From NCBI RefSeq assembly GCF_963678635.1, contig NC_087062.1, positions 71,143,345-71,207,344 on the forward strand: a stretch of 64,000 bases of DNA. Direction: 5' to 3'. The notes under the pieces are model-generated. The model ran no database searches, was not told the origin of the DNA, and saw only the letters and a program-made list of their open reading frames with translations. This DNA is from Symsagittifera roscoffensis. Lineage: Eukaryota; Xenacoelomorpha; Acoela; Convolutidae. This document shows, piece after piece, positions 1 to 12,231 of this stretch; the stretch's first letter is position 1; the number at the start of each line of letters is the position of its first letter. Both the position numbers and the translations under genes were made by a program.

Positions 1-511
1 ATCGGTTATAATCAATTATAATGGATTTTTTCGAGAGGTTAGTCAAGAAATTTACAACTTTTTTTCAAAGTTAACGCATTTCCTGCTCAGTGCAGTCACT
101 AAGTTTTAAGTTTCATAAAATGTTACATTTCACGTTTCAGTTTTTATAATTTTTGTCTTTTATACCTTGTTTACACCTCAACCCCCCCCCCCCCCGTTTA
201 CCCCCCCTTCTCCCTGCCAGTTTACCACAACCGCCATTCGCCCCCCCTTTATGGGGGGTTATTTATTGGTGGTGCACTTTGGGGAACTGGCATATGATTT
301 ACACCCCCCCCCCTCATATTTAATACCCCTCCACCCCCACCTCCCCGCCCCCACAGTTTACCCCTCCTCAATTTACCAAACGTATCAATTGGTACGTTTG
401 TGGCACACGTATCATTTGTTTTTGATTCAAATTTTGGAATTTTTGTCGCTCTTCACCCATACAACCAATGTACATTATAAAGTGATTTTTTAAAATCTTC
501 TGACCGTTATT

Positions 512-1042
512 GTTCCGACTTTCGATACGAAAGTAACGGAATATTTGTGCTCGGGTGGGTTTTTTTTTCTTCAGACAAATTTCGACTTTTTAACTAGCCT
601 TTTTTGACGGCATTTTTTAAAATATCATTCGAAAGGTATTGTTGTCCTAAGCTCAAATTTGAAAAGATATTTCACCTGTGATCATTTTTCGTAAAGTTAT
701 GGGGGTTTAAAGATTGCCATTTTGGCCAACTTGGGACAATTAACGCGCGATATCTTTCGCGCTATTAACGCGTAAGCGGAGAGTTAATCCGTGTTAGAAA
801 TTGTTCCAAGTTGGTTAAAATAAGCTTATTCGCCATAATTGGTTTGTTAGAAGGAGCGACATCTATCCTTTTGTACTTTTTATGGCATGTGGGGAGATGA
901 TTTTCTTAAAAAATTTCAAATTTCAGAAATAAAATGTCATTTTATTTTTTCTTACGTTTAATTTTTTAATGTTATTACTGCTCCATAAACCTTAAAAGGC
1001 AGTCAGAACATTCAGGGTTTTGCCCTGATGCGGGCAGTCTTG
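512..1042 (+). mobile_element. Non-autonomous Helentron-like element, full copy
   Basis: About 530 bp family seen repeatedly in the window. The 5' end is GTTCCGACTTTCGATACG, with a CTTTCG/CGAAAG hairpin. Near the 3' end lies GTCGGAAC, the inverted complement of the first 8 bases, then a palindrome (CAGGG..CCCTG type), then a tail ending CAGTCTTG. Copies sit between T and T with no target-site duplication. Asymmetric inverted repeats, a 3' palindrome and T|T insertion are known hallmarks of Helentrons (Helitron2) and their non-autonomous derivatives; assignment here is by those features only. No transposase is encoded. Confidence 0.6.
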
Positions 1043-1044
1043 TT

Positions 1045-1371
1045 GTTCCGACTTTTGATACGAAAGTAAAAGAATATTTGTGCTCGGGCTGGGTTTTTTT
1101 TCTTCAGACAAATTTCGACTTTTAAATTAGCCATTTTTGACGGATTTTTTTTTGTCATTCAAAAAGTATGAGCTCAAATTTGAAAAAATATTTCACCTGT
1201 GATCAGTTTTTGTAAAGTTACGGGGTTTAAAGATTGCCATTTTGGCCAATTTGGGACAATCAACGCGTGATATATTTTTATTTCATTGAATTTTTTAATG
1301 TTTTTACTGCTCCATAAACCATAAAAGGCAGTCGGAACATTCAGCGCTTCGGCCTGATACGAGCAGTCTTG
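1045..1371 (+). mobile_element. Helentron-like element, internally deleted, head-to-tail with previous copy
   Basis: Starts with GTTCCGAC two T residues after the CTTG end of the preceding copy, in the same orientation. It lacks about 200 bp of the middle and ends at the usual GAGCAGTCTTG. Its 3' palindrome is degenerate (CAGCGCTTCGGCCTG). Head-to-tail tandems are expected from rolling-circle transposition. Confidence 0.6.
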
Positions 1372-4300
1372 TTTCTTGTTAATTTTATTTGATTGCATCG
1401 ATTCCATTTGAACTTCTGAAAATCGAAGTGACTGCGGAAATAACCAGCCAATCACAGATATTCTGCCACCTTTTTTGAATTTTTAGTTAGTCTTCGATTT
1501 GATGTAATTAATGAATAAACTATTTTATTCTGCAACACCACAAATCAAATTACGGGGGAGGGGGTTTAATTCGAGTCGGCCTAGATTGCGAGTAGGCCGG
1601 GAGTAACGCAGAAATGTTGCAAATTTTGCGGAAGAGTTTGCAAAAAAAATGTATAGATTATAATGCGTTATAATCAATTATAGTGGTTTTTAAATGGATT
1701 ATAATCCATTATAATGGATTTTAATGGAATGTGTACTTACAAAAATAATCGATTGAAATGAGAATATAATCAATTTTCTGGTCTAAAATTGCAAAAAATA
1801 ATAGATTATAATGACACAATTTTGGACGACAATTTTCCATTATAATCGATTATTATCCATGGAGCTCCGAAGCGAGATTAAAATCCAATAATGTAAAGTG
1901 TCTCCCAATTAGATTTATAACCGTCAAAATAGTCACAAATTTCATTACCCGTTTCATCAGAACAAATGCTTGCAGTTGCAGATGAATTTTTAAAACTCCA
2001 TCGAGAGCTTTGAAATGGTTTCTAAAGTTCCGCCAAAAGAGCCAATTTAAAATGTCAAACTTTATGAGAAAAAAACATCCCGAGCACATTGAAATTTTCC
2101 GCTTCTCAATTACTTTTCCGTTTTTTCCAAACTTCGATAATTTAACAAAAATGGGTCACAGGTAAAAAAAATCTTTTTAAACTTTTACCTCAGAAGATCT
2201 TACCTTTCACATAATTTCAAAAACCTTGTCAAAATCCTGTATTCTAGTTGAAAAAATTGAAATTTTCAAATGAAAAGTAAGCAACCGAGCACAAATATTC
2301 TGTCACTTTTTCAAAAGTTTGAACAAAAGATGACTTTTTTACACCTCGTGATTGAAGAAATGACCAGCTTCTTCTACTTATTGCTAACTCCGTTCTTGAG
2401 CTTGTTTGACGATCATGATATAATCTCTTAGTATGAATTAACTCAAATTCAATGGCTCAAAGGATTGTGAGCGAACGATGAGTTCATTTGAGCATGCCGG
2501 ACTAATTATTAATTATTAATGGGCAATACTTACGTTTTTTTGCTAGGGATTTTGGCTTTATTTGCAAATTTTGGCTTTATTTGAACTCACTGCTGGTAAG
2601 TGGCACTCTGTCAACCAAGCCATTTTTTAAATTTTTCTGTCATAGAGCTAGTTTCAAATGAGTCATACCAATGTCTTTAAAAAATTCCGTAAAATTTCAG
2701 AAAGGTTTCTGCAAAGCTTGGATTGAGTTTTTAGTACTAATTTTTTATTTCTAAAAAATAATTTAGCTGATCTTTTTGCAGTTGTGCTGCCACGTAGACT
2801 ATCTACAAATGTTTGTCTAAAATTGTTTTAAAACGTTCAATTTGAAGCCAAATTTTATTCTTGTGAAAACTCTTCAAAAAAATGTCAAAATAAGATGCAC
2901 TTCAAATTTTGCGGTACATTTTGTGGTATCCTTCCTTCTTCTACATTTCACGCAAGGATTGTTCTTTTTTCAAAAATTCTCGCTGCCAATTTTCAGCTTT
3001 CTGGTTACTCAGCTTTCTCATTCAATTGTTAAATAAAGTAAGGTGACAGTCGAAATGATCTCATTGCCCCCCTCAAGTCCAATTAATAAAAATTTTGTAA
3101 AGAGATCGAAAACTGATAACTGATTAACTGATTAAAAAAATTCAAAGAAAAATTAGAGTTTTCTTCTGATGTTTTTTATATCCCTCTTGCAATGTAAATG
3201 AAATGCTGCACTCAGTATCTGCCACTGCATTAAAATTCCAATCAGTTCGCCTCAAATCAAATTAGAGCGTATTTGAACCGGTTCAAATCACCACATCAGC
3301 GGTGCGTTTATATAGTGAAATAGATCGATTTTTACAGTGACATCCCGCACTGGAGTTCAAACGCGCGATACAAAAACATAGTGGAAAAAAAATCCAGTTT
3401 GATGTGATTTCCTACTTAATATAAATTTCATTATAATGGATTACAAATGAATTATAATGCTTTTTGTTTTAGCAGAAAAACTGAATTTAAATCCGTTTTT
3501 AGTCCAACTTCGTTGTCTGAACGTAACATGGGAATAGATTATATTTATAACATTATACACCACGAAAATCCATTATAATCGATTTGTTTTCACTTTTCTT
3601 AAATGCGGGTAAGCAATTTAATTACCACCAATTCAAACATGAACATCAAAGTATACAATTCTCATCCCGTCGAAAAGAAATGTTATTTATTCAGTTCCAG
3701 AACCAGTAGTTAATTCCCTTAACTAAAATACGTTATCATAGTTGGAAAAAAACGCATATTTCAGTTTTGCTTGATATTTTGTTGCCGCCGGGTCTTCTGA
3801 AAAGAGAAAAAACCTAACTCTTCCTAAGTTAATTAACCTAGAAGAATTTTTTCACTTCGAAGTTGAATTAAATTATAAAAAAAATGGTATTAGAACCAAG
3901 CAGTCGTTTTGTTTATCAGGGCAAAAAAAATCCATAATTTTGGACAGCAAAAAATTAATTAAAAAATGCGATAATTTGAGTAGAAATAAGTTGATAAAAC
4001 AATTTGGATTAATGGGTATGAAAAAAATTTGAGTGCCGGACAATCGGTTGTATTAATTTTGTACGACTCCGTTTTTAAAACTTGATCTTTGATATTTTCC
4101 TAAATTTACAGATTTTCAATATTTTTTTTCCTAAAAACTGTTCGATTACGTGGCTTAGGTTCGATGATTTTCTTGTGACATGTTCAGTTTCGTAAGAATC
4201 GAATTGATAAAACTTTTCTCTATTAATTGTTAAAAAAAGTAAGGGGACAGCCGAAATGATCTCATTGCCCCCCTCAAGTCCAATTAATAAAAATTTTGTA

Positions 4301-4569
4301 AGAGATCGAAAACTGATAACTGATTTAAAAAGTTCAACGAGAAATTAGAGTTTTGTTCTGATGTTTTTTTATATCCCTCTTGCGATGTAAATGAAATGCT
4401 GCATTCAGTATCTGCCACTGCATTAAAATTCCAATCAGTTTGCCTCAAATCAAATTAGAGCGTATTTGAACCGGTTCAAATCACCACATCAGCGGTGCGT
4501 TTATAGAGTGAAATAGATCGATTTTTACAGTTACATCCCGCACTGGAGTTCCATGGATAATAATCCCTG

Positions 4570-4966
4570 TACAAAACAGTCCCATGCAAAACAGTCCAAT
4601 ACAAAACAGTCCGGAAAAGTATGAAACTGAACGAAAAAAGCGTCCGATACAAATAGTCCGAAAAACAGTCCCAATTAATAATTGTTTTAACAAGCCGGCA
4701 GGTCGAGAACTGTCCTTTGTGTCAACAAGCATAATGAACAAAATAATGACCACCTCAGTCGCGCAAACGTGTAGCGAGCTTGCCAACAGAAGGTAGGACT
4801 TAATACGAAGTTTAGAGCCGGTTATCGCCGCAAAGCGGCGACGCGCGCAGAGCGCGCCCACCGGCGACCTTAAACCGGACTGTTTTGTATTGGACTGTTT
4901 TTTTTCTCCATTACAAGGTTTTGGGACCTTTTTGTAATGGACTGTTTTGTATGGGACTGTTTTGTA
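4570..4966. mobile_element. Foldback/MITE-like element with TACAAAACAGTCC repeats, copy 1
   Basis: About 397 bp, bounded by the inverted repeats TACAAAACAGTCCCA and its complement. The motif ACAAAACAGTCC recurs several times inward from the left end and as its inverse inward from the right end. The middle holds a GC-rich cruciform (4817-4865). No open frame suggests a transposase, so it would be non-autonomous. I could not identify a target-site duplication, so the superfamily is unknown. Confidence 0.5.
4817..4865. other. GC-rich three-way-junction sequence
   Basis: Outer stem GCCGGT/ACCGGC encloses two perfect hairpins, CGCCGC-AAA-GCGGCG and GCGCGC-AGA-GCGCGC. Flanking TTTA and TAAA could extend the outer stem. 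The same structure is at 8324-8372, with one stem base changed (CGCCGC to CACCGC, as by CpG deamination) and one loop base changed. It is the densest CpG patch in an AT-rich region. Confidence 0.6.
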
Positions 4967-5408
4967 TGTGAACCTAATAATCGATTATATTGTCATTTTA
5001 TAGTCAGTATCTATAAAATTACAAAAATAATCGATTATAATCCATCAAAAATGGATTAAAATCTATTTTTTATATCAATATAATCCATTATGATCGTTTA
5101 TAATCGGTTATAATCAATTATAATGGATTTGTTTGAGAGGTTAGTCATGAAACTTAAAACTTTTTTTCAAAGTTAACGCATTTCCTGCTCGGTGTAGTCA
5201 CTAGGTTTTAAGTTTCATAAAATGTTACATTTCACGTTTCAGTTTTTATAATTTTTGTCTTTTATACCTTGTTTACACCTCCCCCCCCCCCGTTTACCCC
5301 CTTCTCCCTGCCAGTTTACCACAACCGCCCTTCGCCCCCCCTTTATGGGGGGTTATTTATTGGTGCACTTTGGGGAACTGGCTTATGATTTACACCCCCC
5401 TCATGTTA

Positions 5409-5706
5409 ATATTTGTGCTCGGGCTGGGTTTTTTTTTTCTTCAGACAAAATTCGACTTTTTAACTAGCCACTTTTGACGAATTTTTTTATCATTCAAAAG
5501 TTATGAGCTCTAATTTGAAAAAATATTTCACCTGTGATCGTTTTTTGTAAAGTTACGGGGTTTAAAGAGTGGCATTTTGGCTAATTTGGGACAATCAACG
5601 CGTGATATATTTTTATTTCATTGAATTTTTTAATGTTATTACTGCTCCTTAAACCTTTTAAGGCAGTCGGAACTTTCAGCGCTTTGCCCTGATACGAGCA
5701 GTCTTG
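5409..5706 (+). mobile_element. Helentron-like element, 5'-truncated
   Basis: Aligns to the deleted copy at 1045-1371 but begins at the AATATTTGTGCTCGGG segment, lacking the GTTCCGAC end. The 3' end GAGCAGTCTTG is intact. It sits in tandem unit 2 at the equivalent place. Confidence 0.55.
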
Positions 5707-7620
5707 TTTCTTTTTAATTCTATTTGATTGCATCGATTCCATTTGAACTTCGTCAAACCAATCACAGATATTCTGCCAACTTTTTTGAATCTTTAGTTCG
5801 TCTTCGATTTGATGTAATGAATAAACTATTTTATTCTGCAACACCACAAATCGAATTACAGGGGAGGGGTTTAATTCGAGTCGGCCTAGATTGCGAGTAG
5901 GCCGGGAGTAACGCAGAAATGTTGCAAATTTTGCGAATGATTTTGCAAAAAAATGTATAGATTATAATGCGTTTTAATGGTTTTCAAATGGATTATAATC
6001 CATTATAATGGATTTTAATGGATTGTGTTTTTACAAAAATAATCGATTATAATGAGAATATAATCAATTTTCTGGTCTAAATTTGCAAAATTAATAGTTT
6101 ATAATGACACAATTTTAGACGACAATTTTCCATTATAATCGATGATTATCCATGGAACTCCGGTGCGAGATTAAAATCCAAAATTTTTAAAGTGTCTCCC
6201 ATTTAGAATTATAACCGTCAAAATAGTCACAAAATTCATTACCCGTTACACCAGAACAAATTCTTGCAGTTGCAGATGAATTTTTAAAACTCCATCAAGA
6301 GCTTTGAAATGGTTTCTAAAGTTCAGCCAAAAGAGCCAATTTAAAACGTCAAACTTTATGAGAAAAAAACATCCCGAGCACATTGAAATTTTCCGCTTCT
6401 CAATAACTTTTCCGTTTTTTCCAAACCTCGATAATTCAACAAAAATGGGTCACAGGTAAAAAAAGTCTTTTTAAATTTTTACCTCAGAAGATTTTACCTT
6501 TCACATAATTTCAAAAACTTTGTCAAAATCCTGTCTTCTAGTTGAAAAAATTGAAATTTTCAAATGAAAAGTAAGCAACCGAGCCTACATATTCGGTCAC
6601 TTTTTCAAAAGTCTGAACAAAAGATGAATTTTTTACACCTCGTGATTGAAGAAATGACCAGCTTCTTCTACTTATTGCTAACTCCGTTCTTGAGCTTGTT
6701 TGACGATCATGATATGATCTCTTAGCATAAATTAACTCAAATTCAATGGCTCAAAGGATTGTGAGCGAACAATGAGTTCATTTGAGCATGCCGGACTTAT
6801 TGTTAATTTTTAATGGGCAATACTTACGTTTTTTTGCTAGGGATTTTGGCTTTATTTGCAAATTTTGGCTTTATTTGAACTCACTGCTGGTAAATGGCAC
6901 TCTGTCAACCAAGTCATTTTTTGAATTTACCTGTCGTAGAGTTAGTTTCAAATGAGTCATACCAATGTCTTTTAAAAATTCCGCAAAATTTCAGAAAGGT
7001 TTCTGCAAAGCTTGGATTGAGTTCTTAGTACTGATTTTTTATTTCTAAAAAGTAATTTAGCTGATCTTTTTGCAGTTGTGCTGCCACGTAGACTATCTAC
7101 AAATGTTTGTCTAAAATTGTTTTAAAACGTTCAATTTGAAGCAAAATTTTATTCTTGTGAAAACTCTTCAATGAAGTGTCAAAATAAGATGCACTTCAAA
7201 TTTTGCGGTACATTTTGTTGTATCCTTCCTTCTTCTACATTTCACGCAAGGATTGTTCTTTTTTCACAAATTCTCGCTGCCAATTTTCAGCTTTCTGGTT
7301 ACTCAGCTTTCTCATTCAATTTTTAAATAAAGTAAGGTGACAGCCGAAATGATCTCATTGCCCCCCTCAAGTCCAATTAATAAAAATTTTGTAAACTGAT
7401 AACTGATTAAAAAATTCAATGAGAAATTAGTAGAAATTAGTTTTCAATGTTTATCCCCCCCACAGTTTACCCCTCCTCAATTTACCAAACGTATCATTTG
7501 GTACGTTTGGGGCACACGTATCATTTTTTTAAATTCAAAATATGGAATTTTTTGTCGCTCTTCACCCATACAACCAATGTACAATATAAAGAGGTTTTTT
7601 AAAATCTTCTGACTATTATT

Positions 7621-7688
7621 GTTCCGACTTTCGATACGAAAGAAACGGAATATTTGTGCTCGGGGTGGGTTTTTTTTTCTTCAGACAA
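7621..7688 (+). mobile_element. Helentron-like 5'-end fragment
   Basis: Only the first about 68 bases of the family are present (GTTCCGACTTTCGATACG through the TTCAGACAAAT segment). They are then joined abruptly to the AATTCAATGAGAAATTAG block of the tandem unit, which marks a rearrangement breakpoint. Confidence 0.5.
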
Positions 7689-8091
7689 ATTCAATGAGAA
7701 ATTAGAGTTTTGTTCCGATGTTTTTTATATCCCTCTTGCGATGTAAATGAAATGCTGCACTCAGTATCTGCCACTGCAATAAAATTCCAATCAGATTGCC
7801 TCAAATCAAGTTAGAGCTTATTTGAACCGGTTCAAATCACCACATCAGCGGTGCGTTAATAGAGTGAAATAGATCGCTCAATAATTGTTTCAAATTGAGC
7901 AAGTTTACAATTTTCAAGCCGCCATAATGTTACAAAACATGATCACAGATAACCTTATGTTTCAATTTGAGCTCAAGCCGTTTATACTTTTTAGATTGTA
8001 TCAAAAACTCTATTCAAGTTTTATCATGATTCTGCACATACCATTTTTACAGTGACATCCCGCACTGGAGTTCCATGGATAATAATCCCTG

Positions 8092-8474
8092 TACAAAACA
8101 GTCCCATACAAAACAGTCCGGAAACGTATGAAAATGAACGAAAAAACAGTCCGATACGAATAGACCGAAAAACAGTTCCAATTAACAATTGTTTTAACAA
8201 GCCGGCAGGTCGAGAACTGTCCTTTGTGTCAACAAGCATAATGAACAAAATAATGACCGCCGCAGTCGCGCAAACGTGTTGCGAGCTTGCCAACAGAAGG
8301 TAGGACTTAATACGAAGTTTAGAGCCGGTTATCACCGCAAAGCGGCGACGCGCGCACAGCGCGCCCACCGGCGACCTTAAACAGGACTGTTTTGTTTTGG
8401 ACTGTTTTTTTTCTCCATTACATGATTTTTGGGACTATTTTGTATTGGACTATTTTGTATGGGACTGTTTTGTA
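8092..8474. mobile_element. Foldback/MITE-like element with TACAAAACAGTCC repeats, copy 2
   Basis: Second copy of the 4570-4966 element, about 383 bp. It shares the same immediate left flank (GGATAATAATCCCTG), so it was duplicated with the tandem unit rather than inserted independently. One subterminal repeat is missing on the left. Confidence 0.5.
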
Positions 8475-8612
8475 TATGCACCTAATAATCGATTATATTG
8501 TCATTTTATAGTCAGTATCTATAAAAATACAAAAATAATTGATTATAATCCATCAAAAATGGATTCAAATCCAATTTTTTATATCAATATAATCCTTTAT
8601 GATTGATTATAA

Positions 8613-11069
8613 ACGGTTATAATCAATTATAATGGATTTTTTTGAGATGTTAGTCATGAAATTTACAACTGTTTTTCAAAGTTATCGCATTTGCTGCTCA
8701 GTGCAGTCGCTAGTTTTAAGTTTCACAAAATGTTACATTTCACGTTTCAGTTTTTATAATTTTTGTCTTTTATACTTTGTTTACATCTCTCCCCCCCCCC
8801 CCCCGTTTACCCCCCTTCTCCCTGCCAGTTTACCACAACCGCCATTCGCCCCCCCCCCTTTATGGGGGGTTATTTATTGGTGCACTTTGGGGAACTGGCT
8901 TATGATTTACACCCCCCCCCCCTCATGTTTATCACACCCCCCCCTCCCCCACAGTTTACACCTCCTCAATTTACCAAACGTATCATTTGGTACGTTTGGG
9001 GCACACGTATCATTTGTTTTCGATTCAAATTATGGAATTTTTTGTCGCTCTTCACCCATAAAACCAATGTACATTATAAAGTGGTTTTTTAAAATCTTCT
9101 GACAATTATTGTTCCGACTTTCGATACGAAACAAACGAAATATTTGTGCTCGGGGTGGGTTTTTTTTTCTTCAGACAAATTTCGACTTTTTAACTAGCCA
9201 TTTTTGACGGAGTTTTTTTATACATTCAAAAGGTATGAGCTCAAATTTGAAAAAATATTTCACCTGTGATCATTTTTTGTAAAGTTACGGGGTTTAAAGA
9301 GTGCCATTTTGGCCAATTTGGGACAATCAACGCGTGATATATTTTTATTTCATTGAATTTTTTAATGTTATTACTGCTCCATAAACCTTATAAGGCAGTC
9401 GGAACTTTCAGCGCTTCGCCCTGATACGAGCAGTCTTGTTTCTTTTAAATTCTATTTGATTGCATCGATTCCATTTGAACTTCTGAGCCTCCAAAAACTA
9501 CTTAAAAATCGAAGTGACTGCGGAAATAACCAACCAATCACAGATATTCTGCCAACTTTTTTGAATCTTTAGTTCGTCTTCGATTTGATGTAATGAATAA
9601 ACTATTTTATTCTGCAACACCACAAATCGAATTAGGGGGAGGGGGTTTAATTGGAGTCGGCCTAGATTGCGAGTAGGCTGGGAGTAACGCAGAAATGTTG
9701 CAAATTTTGCGAATGATTTTGCAAAAAATTGTATAGATTATAATGCGTTATAATCAATTTTAATGGTTTTCAAATGGATTATAATCCATTATAATGGATT
9801 TTAATGGATTGTGTTTTTACGAAAATAATCGATTATAGTGACAATATAATCAATTTTGTGGTCTAAATTTGCAAAAATAATAGATTATAATGACACAATT
9901 TTACACGACAATTATTATCCATGGAACTCCGTTGCGAGATTAAAATCCAATAATTTAAAGTGTCTCCCAATTAGAATTATAACCGTCAAAATAGTCACAA
10001 ATTTCATTACCCGTTACATCAGAACAAATGCTTGCAGTTGCAGATGAATTTTTAAAACTCCATCAATAGCTTTGAAGTGATTTCTAAAGTTCCGCCAAAA
10101 AGAGCCAAGTTGAAACGTCAAACTTTATGAGAAGAAAACATCCCGAGCCTAATGAAATTTTCCGCTTCTCAATAACTTTTCCGTTTTTTCCAAACCTCGA
10201 TAATTTAACGAAAAATGGTCACAGGTAAAAAAAAAATCTTTTTAAATTTTTACCTCAGAAGATCTTACCTTTCACATAATTTCAAAAACCTTGTCAAAAT
10301 CCTGTCATCTAGTTGAAAAAATTGAAATTTTCCGGAGAAAAGTAAGCAAACGAGCACAAATATTCTGTCACTTTTTCAAAAGTCTGAACAAAAGATGTCA
10401 TTTTTACACCTCGTGATTGAAGAAATGACCAGCTTCTTCTACTTATTGCTAACTCCGTTCTTGAGCTTGTTTAACAATCATGATATGATCTCTTAGCCTG
10501 AATTAACTCAAATTCAATGGCTCAAAGGATTGTGAGCGAACGATGAGTTCATTTGAGCATGCCGGACTAATTATTAATTATTAATGGGCAATACTTACGT
10601 TTTTTGCTAGGGATTTTGGCTTTATTTGCGGATTTTGGCTTTATTTGAACTCACTGCTGGTAAGTGGCACTCTGTCAACCAAGCCATTTTTTAAATTTAC
10701 CTGTCGTAGAGTTAGTTTCATATGAGTCATACCAATATCTTTAAAAAGTTCCGCAAAATTTTAGAAAGGTTTCTGCAAAGCTTGAATTGAGTTTTTAGTA
10801 TTGATATTTAATTTCTAAAAAAAAATTTAGCTGATCTTTTTGCAGCTGTGCTGCCACATAGACTATCTACAAATGTTTGCTTAAAATTGTTTTGAAACGT
10901 TCAATTTGAAGCCAAATTTTATTCTTGTGAAAACTCTTCAAAAAAAGTGTCAAAATAAGATGCACTTCAAATTTTGCGGTACACTTTCTGGTATCCTTCT
11001 TTCTTCTACATTTCACGCAAGGATTGTTTTTTTTCCACAAATTCTCGCTGTCAATTTTCAGCTTTCTCA
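8613..11069. repeat. Tandem segmental unit, copy 3, 3'-truncated
   Basis: Third copy. It stays collinear with the first two until about 11069, where it switches to unrelated sequence inside the phrase CAGCTTTCTC. It therefore lacks the GTAAGGTGACAG block and the foldback element. It contains a poly-C tract (8792-8804) and a Helentron-like insertion. No coding sequence is supported. Confidence 0.7.
9111..9438 (+). mobile_element. Helentron-like element, internally deleted
   Basis: Same short form as 1045-1371, with both ends present: GTTCCGACTTTCGATACG at the start and GAGCAGTCTTG at the end, with T on each side. Located in tandem unit 3. Confidence 0.6.
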
Positions 11070-11286
11070 ATAGACATTCTGCTTCTCTACCTTTTGTTAG
11101 ATATACCACTTAACACTGATCGTTGAGTTTTGGGAGGATGTTCATCAAGGCAGATGGTATGGAAAAAAAGTTTAGAAAGAAGGAGTTATTATGATGAGAG
11201 TTGTTAAGTTGGTAAAAATTGGTAAATAATACCGCCCATAGCAGAATTGTTTGTGAGTCATGGTAGCAAATTTCCGCTTCATAATA

Positions 11287-11699
11287 GGGTCCTTATAGCA
11301 TTTTCGGAGAGTTCGGAAAATCAAATTTATCGACCTAAAAAATAAATCAACAAAATTTTTAAAACGTTCGAAAAACCGCCCCCCCCCCTTCCCTAGAAAA
11401 ATTCATGCGCAGGGAACCGCTGAGTTCAACATTTGAACCCAAATCGTGAAAAAAATCCAAAAAAAAACTTTTTGTCGCTAATTGAAAATTTTTAGAGGCC
11501 TCAAACTTGTTCATGAGCTGGGCGGAAAAATGGTTTTTTTTCTTAACTTGGGTTGAAACGTCTAACCCAGAGGTTCCCTGCGGATAAATTTTTCTAGGGA
11601 AGGTGGCGGTTTTTCGAAAGGTTTAAAAATTTTGTCTATCTATTTTTTAGGTCGACTAAATTTGATTTTCCGAACTCTCCGAAAATGCTATAAGGACTC
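11287..11699. mobile_element. TA-flanked MITE, long inverted repeats
   Basis: Imperfect palindrome of 413 bp. The left end GGGTCCTTATAGCATTTTCG matches the inverse of the right end, and the arms continue inward through GGAGAGTTCGGAAAATC. TA dinucleotides at 11285-11286 and 11700-11701 fit a Tc1/mariner-type target duplication. No transposase frame. It lies about 530 bp upstream of the secreted-protein gene starting at 12232. Confidence 0.65.
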
Positions 11700-12231
11700 T
11701 AATTGTAAGCAAGCAAATTTTGGGGGGAAAACAGGCTAAAAATGACATTCTGAGTACTTTGTAAAAACAGTCATAGCACAAATAGCGCTCACGAGATGAA
11801 AACTATTAGTAACTATATTAATGCAATATGTTTTACTCAAACCGATACCACGCAATACCTCGCAAAATGTTCGGGGGAGAAGCCGATTTATCAGCGTGCA
11901 TTTGAAACAGTCCAGCTTCTCATTCGCTTTTTTTGCTTTATTATGATTGGTTTTTAAATGATTGTAATGATAAACTTACTTGAAGTAATTGAGATTCGAG
12001 AGTTGATGGCTTGGTTCCTTTTGATCACAACGGATGATAATTCAGTAGATATTTTCCAAAAGCACCTGTTTAATTTATCGAGAAGCTGAGTATTAATTTT
12101 TCTGGTGACATTTACAATTCAATCAAAAAACCATCTGCTATGAAATTGCTTGTACATTTTAATAAGGACTTTAATTTTTTGCTGACTAATTCGCCCACTA
12201 AAATTTTGACAGAACTTCAACACGGCTGATC

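Larger units (their letters stand above)
1..5098. repeat. Tandem segmental unit, copy 1
   Basis: First of three successive copies of a non-coding unit that recurs at about 5099 and 8613. Shared landmarks in order are a TTATAATCAATTATAATGG start, a poly-C tract near 182-200, Helentron-like sequence, a G-rich landmark near 1555, AT-rich TATAATCGATTATAAT motifs (1650-1860), and a block starting GTAAGGTGACAG near 3040. In this copy that last block occurs twice (about 3040-3420 and 4237-4560), so the copy is longer than the others. It ends with the foldback element and more TATAATCGATTATAAT motifs. I see no credible coding sequence; short open frames are poly-C artefacts. Confidence 0.75.
5099..8612. 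repeat. Tandem segmental unit, copy 2
   Basis: Second copy of the unit, largely collinear with 1-5098 with indels. The Helentron-like part lacks its 5' end. A rearranged patch at about 7440-7690 inserts poly-C-flank and Helentron 5'-end sequence into the GTAAGGTGACAG block. About 150 bp of unrelated sequence (7880-8040) interrupts it before the foldback element. No coding sequence is supported. Confidence 0.75.

Noticed and set aside
167-493. Proline-rich open frame over the poly-C region (also at 8632-9102 and 8763-9092)
   Set aside because: The prolines come from poly-C tracts whose length varies between the three unit copies and shifts the frame. There is no splice or domain support.
4481-4861. 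126- and 114-residue open frames on the minus strand of the foldback element (also 8024-8368)
   Set aside because: Both contain imperfect subterminal repeats and the GC-rich cruciform, start differently in the two copies and show no domain. Better explained as repeat DNA.
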